Shown: positions 34,572 through 46,134 of the stretch, one piece after another
Layout of the letters: every line of letters begins with the position of its first letter
Position numbering within the stretch: the stretch's first letter is position 1
Assembly (NCBI GenBank): GCA_026873275.1
Contig: JANTUC010000015.1
Span: 1,054,001 to 1,118,000 of the forward strand
DNA length: 64,000 nt
Reading direction: 5' to 3'
Source: Pseudopithomyces maydicus
Taxonomy: Eukaryota; Ascomycota; Dothideomycetes; Pleosporales; Didymosphaeriaceae
Translations under genes and position numbers: made by a program
Notes under the pieces: generated by a model
Told to the model about the DNA's origin: nothing
Seen by the model: only the letters and a program-made list of their open reading frames with translations
Databases searched by the model: none

Positions 34572-35200
34572 CTTGTATTCGTATATTGGAGATGAATTGG
34601 GAATGTAAGTGCTCAAGTGGTTTATAGGAGTGAGGCTCCGTAAGACCTAAGTATACAGTCCAATACCAAGGCGCATCGATACTGCATGGCCTTATATTAC
34701 CTTTATATTAAGGGTACATCTCGATGTATCATAAGCGAGTACACGCAGATGCATGTCCAACTGGGAGGCATACCTGGGAGTCCCAGGTACCACCAAGGAT
34801 CATACGAACTGTTCAGAAATTTCCAAATACTCTTACGTAGCTCTATACATATGATTTAATGGTTTCTGGAAATACATTGCACTGCTCTACGCTATGCAGT
34901 CATCGTGGGTACACTCACGCCTGTATTTAGCCTAATCCTGTTTCGGCCGCGATAGAAACCTTGAAAGAAAAGGAGGAACGGACTCCAAGGAATTCAACTT
35001 GGGTATGTTCACAAAAGTCCTCTGTAACATAAAGGGATCACCTCCAATTCTATAACCAAACAAAGAGCAAAGTATGTTTCGGGCATGATGAACCTGTATC
35101 GTTTCGACATTTCGAGTTACCCTAGCATAACTAGAATACAACATTGAACTGTTACATATTGATCTATAGTTTTCTCAAGCATCTAGTCCACCTCTAGACT
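34572..35200. other. Intergenic, no gene recognised
   Basis: About 630 bp between two minus-strand genes. A/T-rich with short frames only. Confidence 0.6.
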
Positions 35201-37037
35201 CTAAGCAGTCGACGTCGCAAATGCCAACAACGCCTCATAATTCGGCGTGCCCAATCCCGTCGCGGGATCCCACCCACTCACAGCCGAGAACCCGGCCCCG
35301 GAAATCGTCCCACTGCAACCCCCAATCTTTCCGTTCTTGATATCCGTAAATCCAGTGCTTGCAGTTCCATACAACCACGGGTTCAAGAAACCCAGGCCCT
35401 TCTTGCCTGCCGCAATGCGTCCGCTGTTCAGCAACTGGAAGATACCCGCCGTGGTAGGCGCGCTGCAGCTCGTGCCGGACACACCCTGGGAGCTTCCACC
35501 GGCGACGATGACGAAGTTGGTGGCCTGGGCCGAGATGTCGGGGTACGCGCGGCCGGAGGAGTTGAAGTAGTTTGTGACGCCGCTGTGGGTCTTGTCGGTG
35601 GAGAGCCAGTTTGCGACGGTGGCGTTCTGGTAGGAGGGGCGGCCGAAGATCTCGGAGAAGCCGCCGCCGCCGGAGGACCATGCGCTCTCGGGGAGTTGCC
35701 TGTGGTGCCGCCGACGGTGGTGACCCAGGGGCAGGCAGCGGGGAAGGCGGTGGTGAAGGAGGCCTTGCCGTTGAGCTTGCAGGAGTCGCCTACGCCGGAG
35801 TCGCCGGAGGAAACGAGGATGGAGACACCGCGGGCGCCGAGCTGAGAGAAGAGGTTGCAGGCGTTGGTGGCGTAGGAGAGGGGAACGGTGGCTTCGTCGT
35901 CACCGTAGGAGATGGAGAGCGTGTTGGGAAGCGAGGCTGCGGGCAGGGCGAGGAGGTAGTTGAGGAACTCGATGTAGGGCTCGTTGGTGTTGGTGCCGGA
36001 GCCGAGCCACTGGCCGCGGCCAGCTGTGCTGTAGTATGTCATGGGGATGGAGCTGGAAATACTTCCAGCGTACTGGACGTCGAGGTTGGCTTCAACACCA
36101 GGGGAGACGATGGGCAGGAGCCGCCGTTCACGGCGGTGCACGTGAAGGACTTGGCCTTGTTGGCAAAGTAGGCGTTGGAGTTCAGGAAGGTGGTGAAGTC
36201 GGACTTGATGGCATATTCTTCCAAGAATCCTGCTACACCGAGGAGACCAACGCTCTGGTTCTTTGCGTTGGCGAAGTTGTAGAGGTTGGCAAGGCAGGTG
36301 GGCGTGATGCGGGTACCACTGCAGCCTGCCACGGCCTGTACGGCTTCGGTTTGGAACTCATCCTCAAGATCGTGGTGCTCAAGCACATGCGACCTCAGCT
36401 GCTGGAGGCCAAAGAAAGTAGTGGGCTGAACCATGTCGACATGGCCGACAAGCGTGGAAGGAAGGCTGTACTGAAGCGTTCGCAGGGTCTTTGCCTTGGT
36501 TTCCTTGTTCACTGCTCTCGTTAGATTAGAGCTCGTTGAGTCAGATTATCACATACCATAGCTGCTGTATTCAGTCTTCAGAAGCTTCTCAACAGTGCTA
36601 ACGGGTGCCTCGACAGTTACGTAGTCTCCCGTGACAGCTGTCTTAGCGCTGGGTGCCTCCTTTTGCAACCACTCCTGAACCAGACGAACCGATTCCTCCT
36701 TCGGTGCGGTCAACGCCAATATGCTCTCGTGGTCGAGATGCTTGCCATATTGTGCATGGCCTGGCGTCGCGATCTGCGGATTTGATTAGTGAAACGTAAC
36801 GAAACATCCGAAAAGTGCTCTTACATCCATGGCAAGCTTGTGGAAAGCACCCATGTTTTCGTTGACCAGATGGATCTTCAGCGTAATGGACGATTCGTCC
36901 TTGTCCACCTTTGCTGATTTGTCCAGCACCCATCCAACGGGGCTGTCATCCACCTTCTCGAAGACCACGCTGCTCGTAGGCCGCGCATCGCAGAGCACCA
37001 AGAGGGCAGCAGCCCCAGCGAAAGCAAAGAGGCGCAT
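35201..37037 (-). CDS. Secreted sedolisin / tripeptidyl peptidase (S53), two frameshifts
   Basis: Acid serine peptidase expected to release tripeptides outside the cell. Exons 37037-36825, 36773-36557 and 36511-35201 (introns 51 and 45 bp) encode about 580 residues. Order: signal peptide (MRLFAFAGAAALLVLCDA); pro-domain (SVVFEKVDDSPVGWVLDKSA, GHAQYGKHLDHESILAL, VEKLLKTEYSSY); peptidase domain with GVEANLDVQYA (catalytic Glu and Asp), SSGDSGVGD (oxyanion Asp), SGTSCSAP (catalytic Ser) and the calcium site TDI and GWDPATGLGTPNYE. The frame shifts by one base at G4 36101-36104 and at G4 35690-35693; both need one added base. All catalytic residues remain, which favours sequence error over gene death. 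A TATA box (TATATA, 37093-37098) lies 56 bp before the ATG. Confidence 0.88.
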
Positions 37038-38368
37038 ATTGAACGTTTAACCGGCACTTGACGAAGGCTACCCAACGGCGTCGCCCCCTCTTTATATATG
37101 CCCGTCATCTGCATCGACTAAACGTTGAGCAGCGCTCGCACGCGACGGTTGAGGAAGGAGAGCAGCGCGAGCACCACCGGTTCGGTACCTGCCTAATCAA
37201 GCGGGATTGCAACAGGGATGCGTCCATGCATGAAGGGTGCGAATCTGCGGATCCTCGCTTGAGCAGCGTCGCCATCGCCACAAGAGGAAGCTTATCAAGC
37301 TTTGCCCATGAATAAACAAGCTTTTGATATCGAAGCAATATGCGTGGTATCTTGGGTGCGTGGTGCTTATTTGGTGCGCTGCCGAGGCTTGATGCTGGCG
37401 CCATGCTACGGATCATGTACTGCGCTAGGCTGCTGCTAACGGCTGCACGCGTGACGGTCGTATGCACGAGGGGGTACTTGTATGTAATTATTTAAAATGA
37501 TGTTGTTTGATTCACTGTGCGTATGCAGCAACGGATGGCCCGCAGGAATAAACGGATGGTAATGCGATCGTGTTGCAGCTGGAGGGCACGCAAGACGTTC
37601 AACATCACTCCTGGCATCTTTCTCAACATCTCCTTCGCAATTAAAATCTGCTCGGTAGAAAGTACAAACACTCGACATGCGATAACACACATACCAACGC
37701 TCCGATTATTGTGATACTGCAGCGCCTTCCCCTTTCGGACCTACCTCCGCATTACATACTTTCCTAGTTTAGAATCTAAACATCGACTAAGGTACCACAT
37801 GAGTAGTGATAGCGAGAACCCCTTAAGTCTTCCCGTAACCGTTGTGATTGACCTGAGCACGTTATGTATGTATACCAACGTCTACCTGCCTTCTCCGTCG
37901 TACCATGCCCGGGTTTTAGAAGCGTCTGCGAGGTATTTCTTTTCCCTCCTCGGCCATACCGACCTCAACTGGATCTTGACCGAATATTCCGTTTTTCAGC
38001 CAATCTATGTATTACTTTGACGGTCTCTACTTAAGCCACAATCGATATCCAGGTGCCCTGAAGACTGGTTCAAGGGTTTCCAGTTATTCTAGGTCACGTG
38101 TCAATAATGCGCCCGGGCCTGCTTTCAATTTGGACTAAGCAACGGGAATGGCGTATTTCGTGCAGGCAATCGCGACTTTTGTGCTGGCCTTCAAAGTTTC
38201 TACAAATAATCAAGGTCAAAAGCGAATAGACCGTAAGTAGGAAGCGATCGTTTAGCATTTAAAAATTACATCTATATACGTATTTACAAAGAAGATATCT
38301 ACCTAGATGCGCAATCAAATCCAGCTCATGCATTCCATTCTCATTACCAATCCTTTTTTCTTCCCCGC
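37038..38368. other. Intergenic, no gene recognised
   Basis: 1.33 kb between two minus-strand genes; contains the peptidase promoter (TATA at 37093). A 73-codon plus-strand frame at 37799 has no family resemblance. Confidence 0.6.
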
Positions 38369-40459
38369 CTAACTCTTCGCATTGCCCCCAACCAATCCCG
38401 CCGTGATACCTCCCAACACAGCCCCCACCCCGATCCCAACAACCCGCCCGCTAGTCGACCCATCAGCCCTCACAACCTTTTCCGGAAACTGCACATCCTT
38501 AGGCTCCGCGATCCCCATCTGCCCCGCCGGCGCTCCCTTCAACTGCCCGTACTGCACCTTCCGCTTGCCCACATCCTTGAGCACGTGATCGAAGTCGCCG
38601 TGCGCGCCCTTGTACCGCTCAGGCGCGATGATGGGCGCGCCAAACGCCTGCGTGATCTCCAGCGGGCCGAGCGTGACCTTGCGGCCGAGCTGCCAGAAGC
38701 CCCAATAGACGGGGAGGACGAGGAGCACGGTGACGAAGGTGGCGACCAGAGCGCCGGCCATGTAGTTGAAGTTTGTGACGTATTCTTCGACGATGCCGGT
38801 GACGGAGGTGAGGACGGTCTGGGAGGGGAGGTTCTTCGCGGGGCGGTCGGTGACGTTGAGGTTGGGGGCGCCGTTGAGGTAGAGGCCTGCGACGAAGGAG
38901 AGGGTGTTGATTTTGCGAAGGAGCGCCATGGTGGGGTCGTCGCGGCCGTTGGCGTCGATGTCGTAGTAGCATTTGTCCATGTTGTTGACGTCCGTGTCCG
39001 AGTCGGCGTAGAAGATGGATTGCGCTTGGGAGCCTTGGACTTTGATGTCCCATTCTGAGTCGTAAATGAGGTGAGCGGAGGATTTGTAGAGGTTGTTGAG
39101 GACATAGGTGAGGGCGCCGACGGTGGAGACATTGCCTAGGTGCTCGTCGAGGTCGGTGTAGGACAGCACTTTTAGGCCGTCGATTTGTCTGTCGGTGACG
39201 GCGGCTCCAAAGGGACTGGGTGTGCTCGATTGGTTGAAGAATTTGATATGTGTGACAATGTTTTTGCCGCGAAGCTCTTCTTCACTAGGAATCATAACGA
39301 CAACAGGGTACTCGATGACGGCGGGTCGGATCTCGCAGGTCCGCTTTAGGACATAGCCGGGGCAGGAGCCAGGTTGCTCGCCGCGGTGGGTGTCGGCGTA
39401 GAGCATGTCGAGCTGGACGCTGGCGTACGATTGATTTTCAGAGACCCATTTGGGTTGGAAGTTGACGTTCCAGAGTGGGTAGGAAAAGTCACTGTTACCT
39501 TGCTGGTTGATCTGGTCAAGGCCGTAGTCGATGTCCTCCCTCGTTGTAGAACAGTCGTATGCAAACCCAAGGGCCTGCAGCTTTCCACTACACTCTTGAC
39601 GGAAAGGGCAGCCGAAGAAGGAGGCTTTACCCTCAAGATTCTCGTGTACTTTTCCGTTAGCCACTTTACCGGTGTACGCATCTATGACACGCGCCCAGTC
39701 TGCGTCGATGGTCTTGATGGTGTTGTCTCTTCCAGGAATTCCGCCATTGTTTTGAGGCCACTCGGTAGCAATCCAAGCTGTCACAGAGCTGTTCATGTAG
39801 GCCGACTGCTGGGTAACGGTAGTCTTGGTAGCTTTCTGAAAGAGCGTGCTGTCGACGACGGCGAACTTGGTCATCAGTGCGGCCAGGGCAACGAAGTTGA
39901 AGTGGCGACCAGACGTGAGGATGGCGTAAAAGCTGTATGAGTATGCGTGGTTGCGGTGCAATCGGTTCAATGAGCTTCCCTTCAGTGCACTGCGCCACCA
40001 GGCAATGGCCAGACCTTGAGCGATCATGGTGAGTAGTCCAAGGTTCTGTATCTGGTTTGCAATGTTGAGCAGCACGTTAGGCTGGATCGGGTATTTCTCA
40101 AAAGGCCAGTCGTCGACCCGTTTGTGGTGACTGATTCCGAGGATGGCAATAGCCATTGAGGTGGCCACCAGGATGGTGACGAAGCCTGCGAAGCCGGTCC
40201 AGGGGAATCGGTTTCGCCAACCGGGTTGCCAGTCGATGCCGTGATCATCTTCGTCGTCGTTTTCCACCTCACCGGCACGGACTTGTGATGATTTGTGTGC
40301 CGTTCGGTCGGAGTCTCCAAGGCTGCTCACCGAACTCCTTCGTCTGCTCCCAGGAGTTGTCGGTCTGCTCACGAGGCTTCTTGGTCTGCTCACCGGGCTC
40401 GTCGGTCTGGGCCCGTCGGCATGACGCTCGATGTCGTCTTGTTGGATCGCGTTGGCCAT
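38369..40459 (-). CDS. DUF3176-type multi-pass membrane protein
   Basis: One exon, 696 residues from ATG at 40459 (MANAIQQDD). The N-terminal 70 residues are disordered with repeated Ser/Pro/Arg segments (SRPRSLVSRPTTPGSRRRSS), probably cytosolic and phosphorylated. Membrane segments: FAGFVTILVATSMAIAILGI, then LLTMIAQGLAIAWW, a third weaker one near FNFVALAALMTKFAVV, a large extracellular or lumenal loop with Cys and N-glycosylation sites (NSSVT, NQSS, NVT), and a last segment AGALVATFVTVLLVLPVYW. The C-terminus is Gly-rich (GIGVGAVLGGITAGLVGG). This layout and the loop sequence match the large fungal family with DUF3176. Function unknown. Faces the Hsp31-like gene across a shared promoter region. 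Confidence 0.75.
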   Translation of the reverse strand: MANAIQQDDIERHADGPRPTSPVSRPRSLVSRPTTPGSRRRSSVSSLGDSDRTAHKSSQVRAGEVENDDEDDHGIDWQPGWRNRFPWTGFAGFVTILVATSMAIAILGISHHKRVDDWPFEKYPIQPNVLLNIANQIQNLGLLTMIAQGLAIAWWRSALKGSSLNRLHRNHAYSYSFYAILTSGRHFNFVALAALMTKFAVVDSTLFQKATKTTVTQQSAYMNSSVTAWIATEWPQNNGGIPGRDNTIKTIDADWARVIDAYTGKVANGKVHENLEGKASFFGCPFRQECSGKLQALGFAYDCSTTREDIDYGLDQINQQGNSDFSYPLWNVNFQPKWVSENQSYASVQLDMLYADTHRGEQPGSCPGYVLKRTCEIRPAVIEYPVVVMIPSEEELRGKNIVTHIKFFNQSSTPSPFGAAVTDRQIDGLKVLSYTDLDEHLGNVSTVGALTYVLNNLYKSSAHLIYDSEWDIKVQGSQAQSIFYADSDTDVNNMDKCYYDIDANGRDDPTMALLRKINTLSFVAGLYLNGAPNLNVTDRPAKNLPSQTVLTSVTGIVEEYVTNFNYMAGALVATFVTVLLVLPVYWGFWQLGRKVTLGPLEITQAFGAPIIAPERYKGAHGDFDHVLKDVGKRKVQYGQLKGAPAGQMGIAEPKDVQFPEKVVRADGSTSGRVVGIGVGAVLGGITAGLVGGNAKS

Positions 40460-41428
40460 GGTCAGCTGCTGGTAAGGACCGTCTGATCTTGGGGAGTGAA
40501 GATGGAATCTTCGCACGAGTCGAGGAGGAGAAGCAGACTATCAACCCCAGAGTGGCTTTTGGGGGCGTATAATCCTCGAACTCGAGCCCTAATCCAACAG
40601 TGTGCATCAGCCAGCTATGTGTCTGAGCATACTTGAGCTGAACAATCGCCCTGGTCCCTCTAGCCCCAATTGCGCTATAGTCTTTCCCCATCTGGCCCCC
40701 AGGCTTGGCGAGGGCGACGCGCAAATCGCGACCATTGGTCTGCGGAACGCCTTGTGGGGCAGGGTGCTGATTCATGCCATCTGCCTTTTCTCTGCGCCAC
40801 GTTGGGGTTTATTTTTGTTGCGAGCTGTGATGGATAGGGAAGTCGTAGGTAGAATCGGGCATCCCTGGTCATTACCGCCATCTGACCAGGCTCATTCGCC
40901 GGTGAACTTGTGATTTCTGCCTGACACAACCTGTGCCGCAAGCCACGCGGGCGATCTCGCATTCGCTCGATCCGTCGCTGCATTACCGCAGTGCATCTCA
41001 AGGCGTGGCGGTCCCGGGATACGGTGAAGGCGCGCTCGCACGGAAAGGATGACCTCGGGAGGCAAGCGAGAGCCTCCTCCCAAAGCGGTGCGCACGAGAC
41101 GACGCATTGGTAATATAACAACTAGACATGTCCCTGGTGTTTCTTTCGCATTCTCTCGACCCACGTCCGAAATTTATCGCAGTTCTCGCATCGTGACGTG
41201 CTAGGCGCAAGGGAGAAGAAGTGGACAAGATGATGTCATATGCCCCTCCATAGGCCGAGGCTGCGTGTAAACAGAGCATCACTGGCTGGCGGCCAGCTCC
41301 AGTGTCCCTGCTCGCAGCTTTTTCTAGACTGATACAAATAGATAGACGCCCCGTTGTCTGTGTCTCCCAGATTCTCCAGTTCCACCCTTCAGTTCCTTCC
41401 ATTCCACAATCCTGCAACACTTGCTACC
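40460..41428. other. Bidirectional promoter region
   Basis: About 970 bp between divergent genes; only shadow frames. The stretch before 41429 is pyrimidine-rich, as before many fungal start codons. Confidence 0.6.
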
Positions 41429-42165
41429 ATGGCACCCAAGATTCTCTTCGTTCTGACCTCCCACAACAAGCTGGGCAACCTCGACAAGCCCACCGGCTGG
41501 TACCTCCCAGGTGAGTGCGCTTCTATTTCCAACAAATTGCCTTTCTGATCCCCTTCGCAGAGCTCGCGCACCCGTACCACGTGCTCCACTCCAAGGCCGA
41601 AATCACCGTCGCATCGCCAAATGGCGGTGAATCGCCCTTGGACCCCGCCTCGGTCGAAGCCGCCAAAGACGACGTCTCGGTCGACTTCCTCAAGAACAAC
41701 GAGTCAGTCTGGAAGACGACCGCGCGCCTCGAGGATTTCATCGGCAAGGCCTCCTCCTTCGACGCCATCTTCTACGTCGGCGGCCACGGCCCCATGTTCG
41801 ACCTCGTCGACAGCCCCACCTCGCAGCAGCTCATCCGCGAGTTCTGGGAGGCTGGCAAGATCGTGTCTGCCGTCTGCCACGCGCCCGCCGTCTTCTACGA
41901 CGTGAAGCTGTCCGACGGCAGCTTGCTCGTTGCTGGCAAGGAGGTGACTGCCTTCACCAACGAGGAGGAGGAGCAGGCTGGCCTGACCAAGGCGGTGCCG
42001 TTCCTGCCCGAAGATGCGCTGCAGAAGGCTTCGGGCGGCAAGTTCGTCAAGGCGGACCAGCCCTGGGCAGAGAAGGTTGTGGTTTCGGGCCGTTTGATTA
42101 CCGGCCAGAACCCGGCGAGTGCAACTGGCGTGGGCGAGGCCCTTGCCAAGGCATTGGGTGTGTAA
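41429..42165 (+). CDS. Hsp31-like DJ-1/PfpI protein (glutathione-independent glyoxalase)
   Basis: Expected to convert methylglyoxal to D-lactate and to protect against carbonyl stress. Exons 41429-41510 and 41561-42165 (50-bp intron, GTGAGT to TCGCAG) give 228 residues. N-terminal signature SHNKLGNLDKPTGWYLPELAHPY carries the active-site Glu28, completed across the intron. GGHGPMFDL and AVCHAPAVF follow, with nucleophile Cys133 and His134. These three residues match the Glu-Cys-His triad of yeast Hsp31. No targeting signal; probably cytosolic. The gene is intact. Confidence 0.92.
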
Positions 42166-44383
42166 GATGAGAAGTAAAGATAATGATAATGATAATTGAA
42201 TGATTCCTCAATGTTTTACATTTGCATTGTCTCGTCTGGGTGGCCATGAAGATGACTTGACTGGTCCTGCTCTTGCTCCTTCCCCAACTCCATACCCCGC
42301 TCGCCGACTTCACCCCGGTGTAAGTACCTTGATTAGCATTTATCGTCGTCACCGCCCCACCGTGCCTCAAGAACAAGCCAGAACAAGCCAGAACCACTGC
42401 ATCTAGATGCTGAATTATCAACTCGATCATGTGCCAATACAACATGTCAAAAACGTGAACAGAAAAGCAAACTGCAACTTACCATTACTTCACACAGTCA
42501 TGGAGCAACCTACTATATAAGCTTTTCCAAATCCTTAAGCACCATCCATCTCATGTACTCTTAGATGCATCATATCCTTCTACCCCGCTAACTTCTAACC
42601 TCGCCTCTGCAGCCCAGTCTCGGTATGCACCCAGGTACACACCCGATAACCACATGGAGGCACCCCTTCTACCCGCTCCCCTCTCAATCTTACCTACGCA
42701 AACACCCACTCCATATCACAAACCCGCATCCACTTCCCTTCCTCTCCAGATGTCCATTCAGCCTGAGCGAACAGCCCCCACCTCGGACCCCGCGTCCTAC
42801 GCCAAGCCACGTGGCTAGCCAACGTGGAGCCATGTAAGCACTTTACCCCTTTGAGAAAATGGGCTCGGGAGCGCTCGTATTGGGTGGCTGTGGACAGGGC
42901 TGCATACATCCGTCGAGGAGAGGAGCATGAGAAAAATAAAATAGGAGTGCACATCTGTGCACCTGCCGGTTTGAGAAGTAGATGAGTTCTCCATATGGAA
43001 TGGAACAGGATGGGATCGGATCAATAGACTGTAGGAGCGCGACACGGGAATGTCAAGTCTTGGTTGCTGCGTGCTTGATGTATTTTGAGGTAGGTTGCGT
43101 TCTTGATCACGATCATAATTACCTACCTAGGTGGGTTCTGACCATGGAACCTTGGAAGGTACCTCGGCACGTGACGATGGTTGCACCTGCAGTGTAGGTG
43201 ACCTCGGAAGCTCTCAATTCTTCCACTTCCGACGCCGGCGCAAGTTGTCTATGCATTACATTACAAACTCTCGCCATTACGTGCGATACTTCCACATCAT
43301 TAGTGTCATAATCTCATACAATGTCCGTAGTGCGGCGTAGTGTCGTAAGCTCGGTAAGACGGGCAAACGAGGCTGATTACGTCGGCTATGACCATGAGTT
43401 TGGCAGTGCAACCTTGGAGTAACCGACTAACTCAATAAAGTTCATAGACCGAGGTTGTCTAGTGGGCTCAGAAGTGGGTCATTTCACACTACACATGTGC
43501 AGGATGCGGAATATATGTAGGCTTTGATCAATATGATCAAGGTTGAACTGGTTGGAGTAAGCATGGTGTTGCTGTGCTTCTGCGTCAGACTTGCGAAAGG
43601 GAAGAAGCAAATAGTAGATAAATAGAATCTTTAGTATTCACGTCTACATGATCCGACCTCAATTCATTTAAATAAATGCACTCCATGCCAACTCGATGGC
43701 CTGAGACTGGCGTGATTGATTTTTTTTTTAGTTTAGTTAGACCGTCCATAAGCAGTCATTCTTAGTGAAAAGAGGCATAGGAAGAGATATGAAGTGTATA
43801 ATGGTATGTAAAGGGTTGAGGGAGATGGAAGGAGAGTATTTTTTAGCTAGAACACAAAGATGCATTGAGGTCGATACATATCGATACGCTCTCCTGGATG
43901 TCTTGCCGAGGCAGTCTAAATCATGAATAATTGAAGTCTGTTGTTAACGTTGCGTGTACTCGGTGTGTAAAGGCTTTTATAATTTATTTGGTGGGTGCGC
44001 GTTCTATCCTAGTCTCTGCACGTCAGGCATGTTTATCAACAAGTTTGTGACCTAATCGTGGACAAAGAGAATATTGTAAGCTGGCGATGATGACCAGCCT
44101 GAGGGGCCGAACTCAAAGTACAAAATCTAGGGACAAAAACCAAGTCACACATATTGCGCAATGGGGCTCACTAGGCCCAAATGGTCCCCGCGTTCACTGC
44201 ACAACATCAACGACGCAAGAGCTACTTAATCAGATCGATGAAGTAGTCTTCAATTACCTCAAGCATCATATATAATCAACTAAAGAGGCAACACGCCCAC
44301 AAAACTCTACATCCATCCTACCCCCATCCAACCCCCATCCAACCCCCATCCATAGACACCCTTCCCACACCCTTCCCCACAAT
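42166..44383. other. Intergenic 2.2 kb, no gene recognised
   Basis: Between two convergent genes. Only short frames. Contains an A/T-rich tract near 43720 and an 11-bp tandem repeat at 44320-44352. Confidence 0.55.
44320..44352. repeat. 11-bp tandem repeat, three copies
   Basis: ACCCCCATCCA repeated three times. It lies about 30 bp beyond the stop codon of the minus-strand gene, in its likely 3' UTR. Confidence 0.8.
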
Positions 44384-45208
44384 CTACTTATTCGCCGTAA
44401 TCGTATGCACCAACCTCAACTTACCCTTCTCCACCCTAAACTCATGGCTATCCGGCATCCCCGTATTCCCCCCAAAGTTTAACATGATATCCACCGTCCC
44501 CACCGTTTCATCAATGATGTACCTCCTGTTCACCAGCGCAACCCCACTCGGCACACCCACACTGCACGGTGAAATGTGCTGTCCGCCTTCGACGCGCTCG
44601 CAATCCGAGCCCCAAGGTACGGTAACCGACTTGTTGTTGAATAGGTCGAGGTATGCGTCGCCGGCTGCTTTGATTACTTCGCGTGTGTTGCGGTCGGCTT
44701 CGGGGATGGTGGCGCGGTTCTCTTTGAGGCTTTGAGGGTGTTAGCAAGTGTCGAATATCTGGTTAATGTGTGTCACAAGAACTCAACAGAATCGAATTTA
44801 CCTATACGAGAGCGTATTCTTCGCATTGAAAAGCCAGTCTCCCGTGGTGGTAGTGAGCGTCTCAATCTTGTCGACTTTCCCGTCCGTATTAACACGAATC
44901 TGTGTTCCGATGACGTAGGGCGGCGTGTTGTCCGGGGCGATGAGCTCGGTGTAGGTTGCACACTGAGTGGTATCGTGTAGAGTGCGGTTGTGTGAAAGTT
45001 TGATGGCCTTGGTAAGCATGCCGGTAGCTATGGTGGCAGGTTTGAGGTTCTCGGTGTATGTTACGGAGTCGGCCAGGGGAAGGGCATTTTTACCCGTGGT
45101 AGCTGTGGTGAGGTAGGCCGAGGAGATGTTTTGGAGGACGGCGAGGTCGCAGGCGGCTCTTGCAGAGTTGGCAAGAGCCACAATGGGAAGAATTGTGGCG
45201 AAGAACAT
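44384..45208 (-). CDS. Secreted DUF8021-type protein
   Basis: Exons 45208-44802 and 44729-44384 (72-bp intron, GTAAAT to CTCAAAG) give 250 residues. Signal peptide MFFATILPIVALANSARA, then CDLAVLQNISSAYLTT, a helical pro-like segment, VIGTQIRVNTDGKVDKIETL and GDWLFNAKNTLSY. Exon 2 supplies the best signatures: AAGDAYLDLFNNKSVTVPWGSDCERVEGG and ALVNRRYIIDETVGTVDIM, with paired cysteines at CERVEGGQHISPC. These match the fungal secreted family DUF8021, whose role is unknown. The preceding in-frame start at 45241 is a non-ATG codon, so 45208 is used. The gene is intact. Confidence 0.78.
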
Positions 45209-46134
45209 TTCAATGGTATCCTGGGGTTGTTCTTGAGGCAAGTTAATTATCGGCTTAGGTTGAGGATATGGCTCGATGTAAATATAAATCTTGTCTTGCC
45301 ATGTTGGAGATTCGAGGTATCAAGTTATTTGCCGTCCCCACTGCCATACTGGTGAATCTACTCAAGTATATGATTTTAGGTGGCTAGCGAATGATGGTGA
45401 TGCCATTTACTCGTGAAATATATTGTTTCGTGGAGAAGCTTGCATAGCCAACCAATAAAATCACGAAGATGCCCATCCTTGCCACACAAATCTGCATACA
45501 ACCTAGACAGGGTCGAGTTGAGAGCCATATGCCGAGATAGGTCATGATATTAGATGCCGTAAATGTGCCGAAACATGGAAAGTTGATTGTGTCCGAATTT
45601 GAGGTCAATGGGACACACCTATTTCTGCCTTAACTTTTTAATCGTTCTCGTTGCCACAAAAAATGAATACATGAGCCATAGACACATAAATCCAAATTTT
45701 GGCCTGATATCTGCACCTGCCCACTTGATATTTCAAGACATAAAGTGATCTATTATGAAAATTACTCGATCAGACCTCCCACTGATACTGTACCCTTGCT
45801 CAATTGCACGTTCAATATGACATAACCGACTTTTCACCCCATAAATATATCTTTCAGCACTATACCTCTACTGAAATCCATCCTATTCAAGGTTTTTTCG
45901 TCAACAAAACTACTCGTGCCTTGATGTTGCAGAAAAGACGGATATCAACCTCGCAACATACACAACTCACACTCCCATAATCACAACCACAGCCTCAACA
46001 TGAACAGGATCAAAAATCGAAGATAATAATTTTTACCGTAAACGGCTGGATGCTATACACATATGCGTGCAAATAAGATATATATATATACAAGAATGTC
46101 CACTCCCACGACGAGAACCAGCTAAACCCCACGC
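45209..46134. other. Intergenic, no gene recognised
   Basis: About 930 bp between two minus-strand genes. A/T-rich with a TA-repeat (TATATATATA) near 46080-46090. Confidence 0.6.

Noticed and set aside
28821..36104. Programmed ribosomal frameshifting as the cause of the frame switches
   Set aside because: No shared slippery heptamer or following structure; the only common factor is a C/G run in unrelated genes.
35611..36524. Overlapping plus-strand frames opposite the sedolisin
   Set aside because: Arg/Gly-rich shadows; the minus strand carries all S53 motifs.
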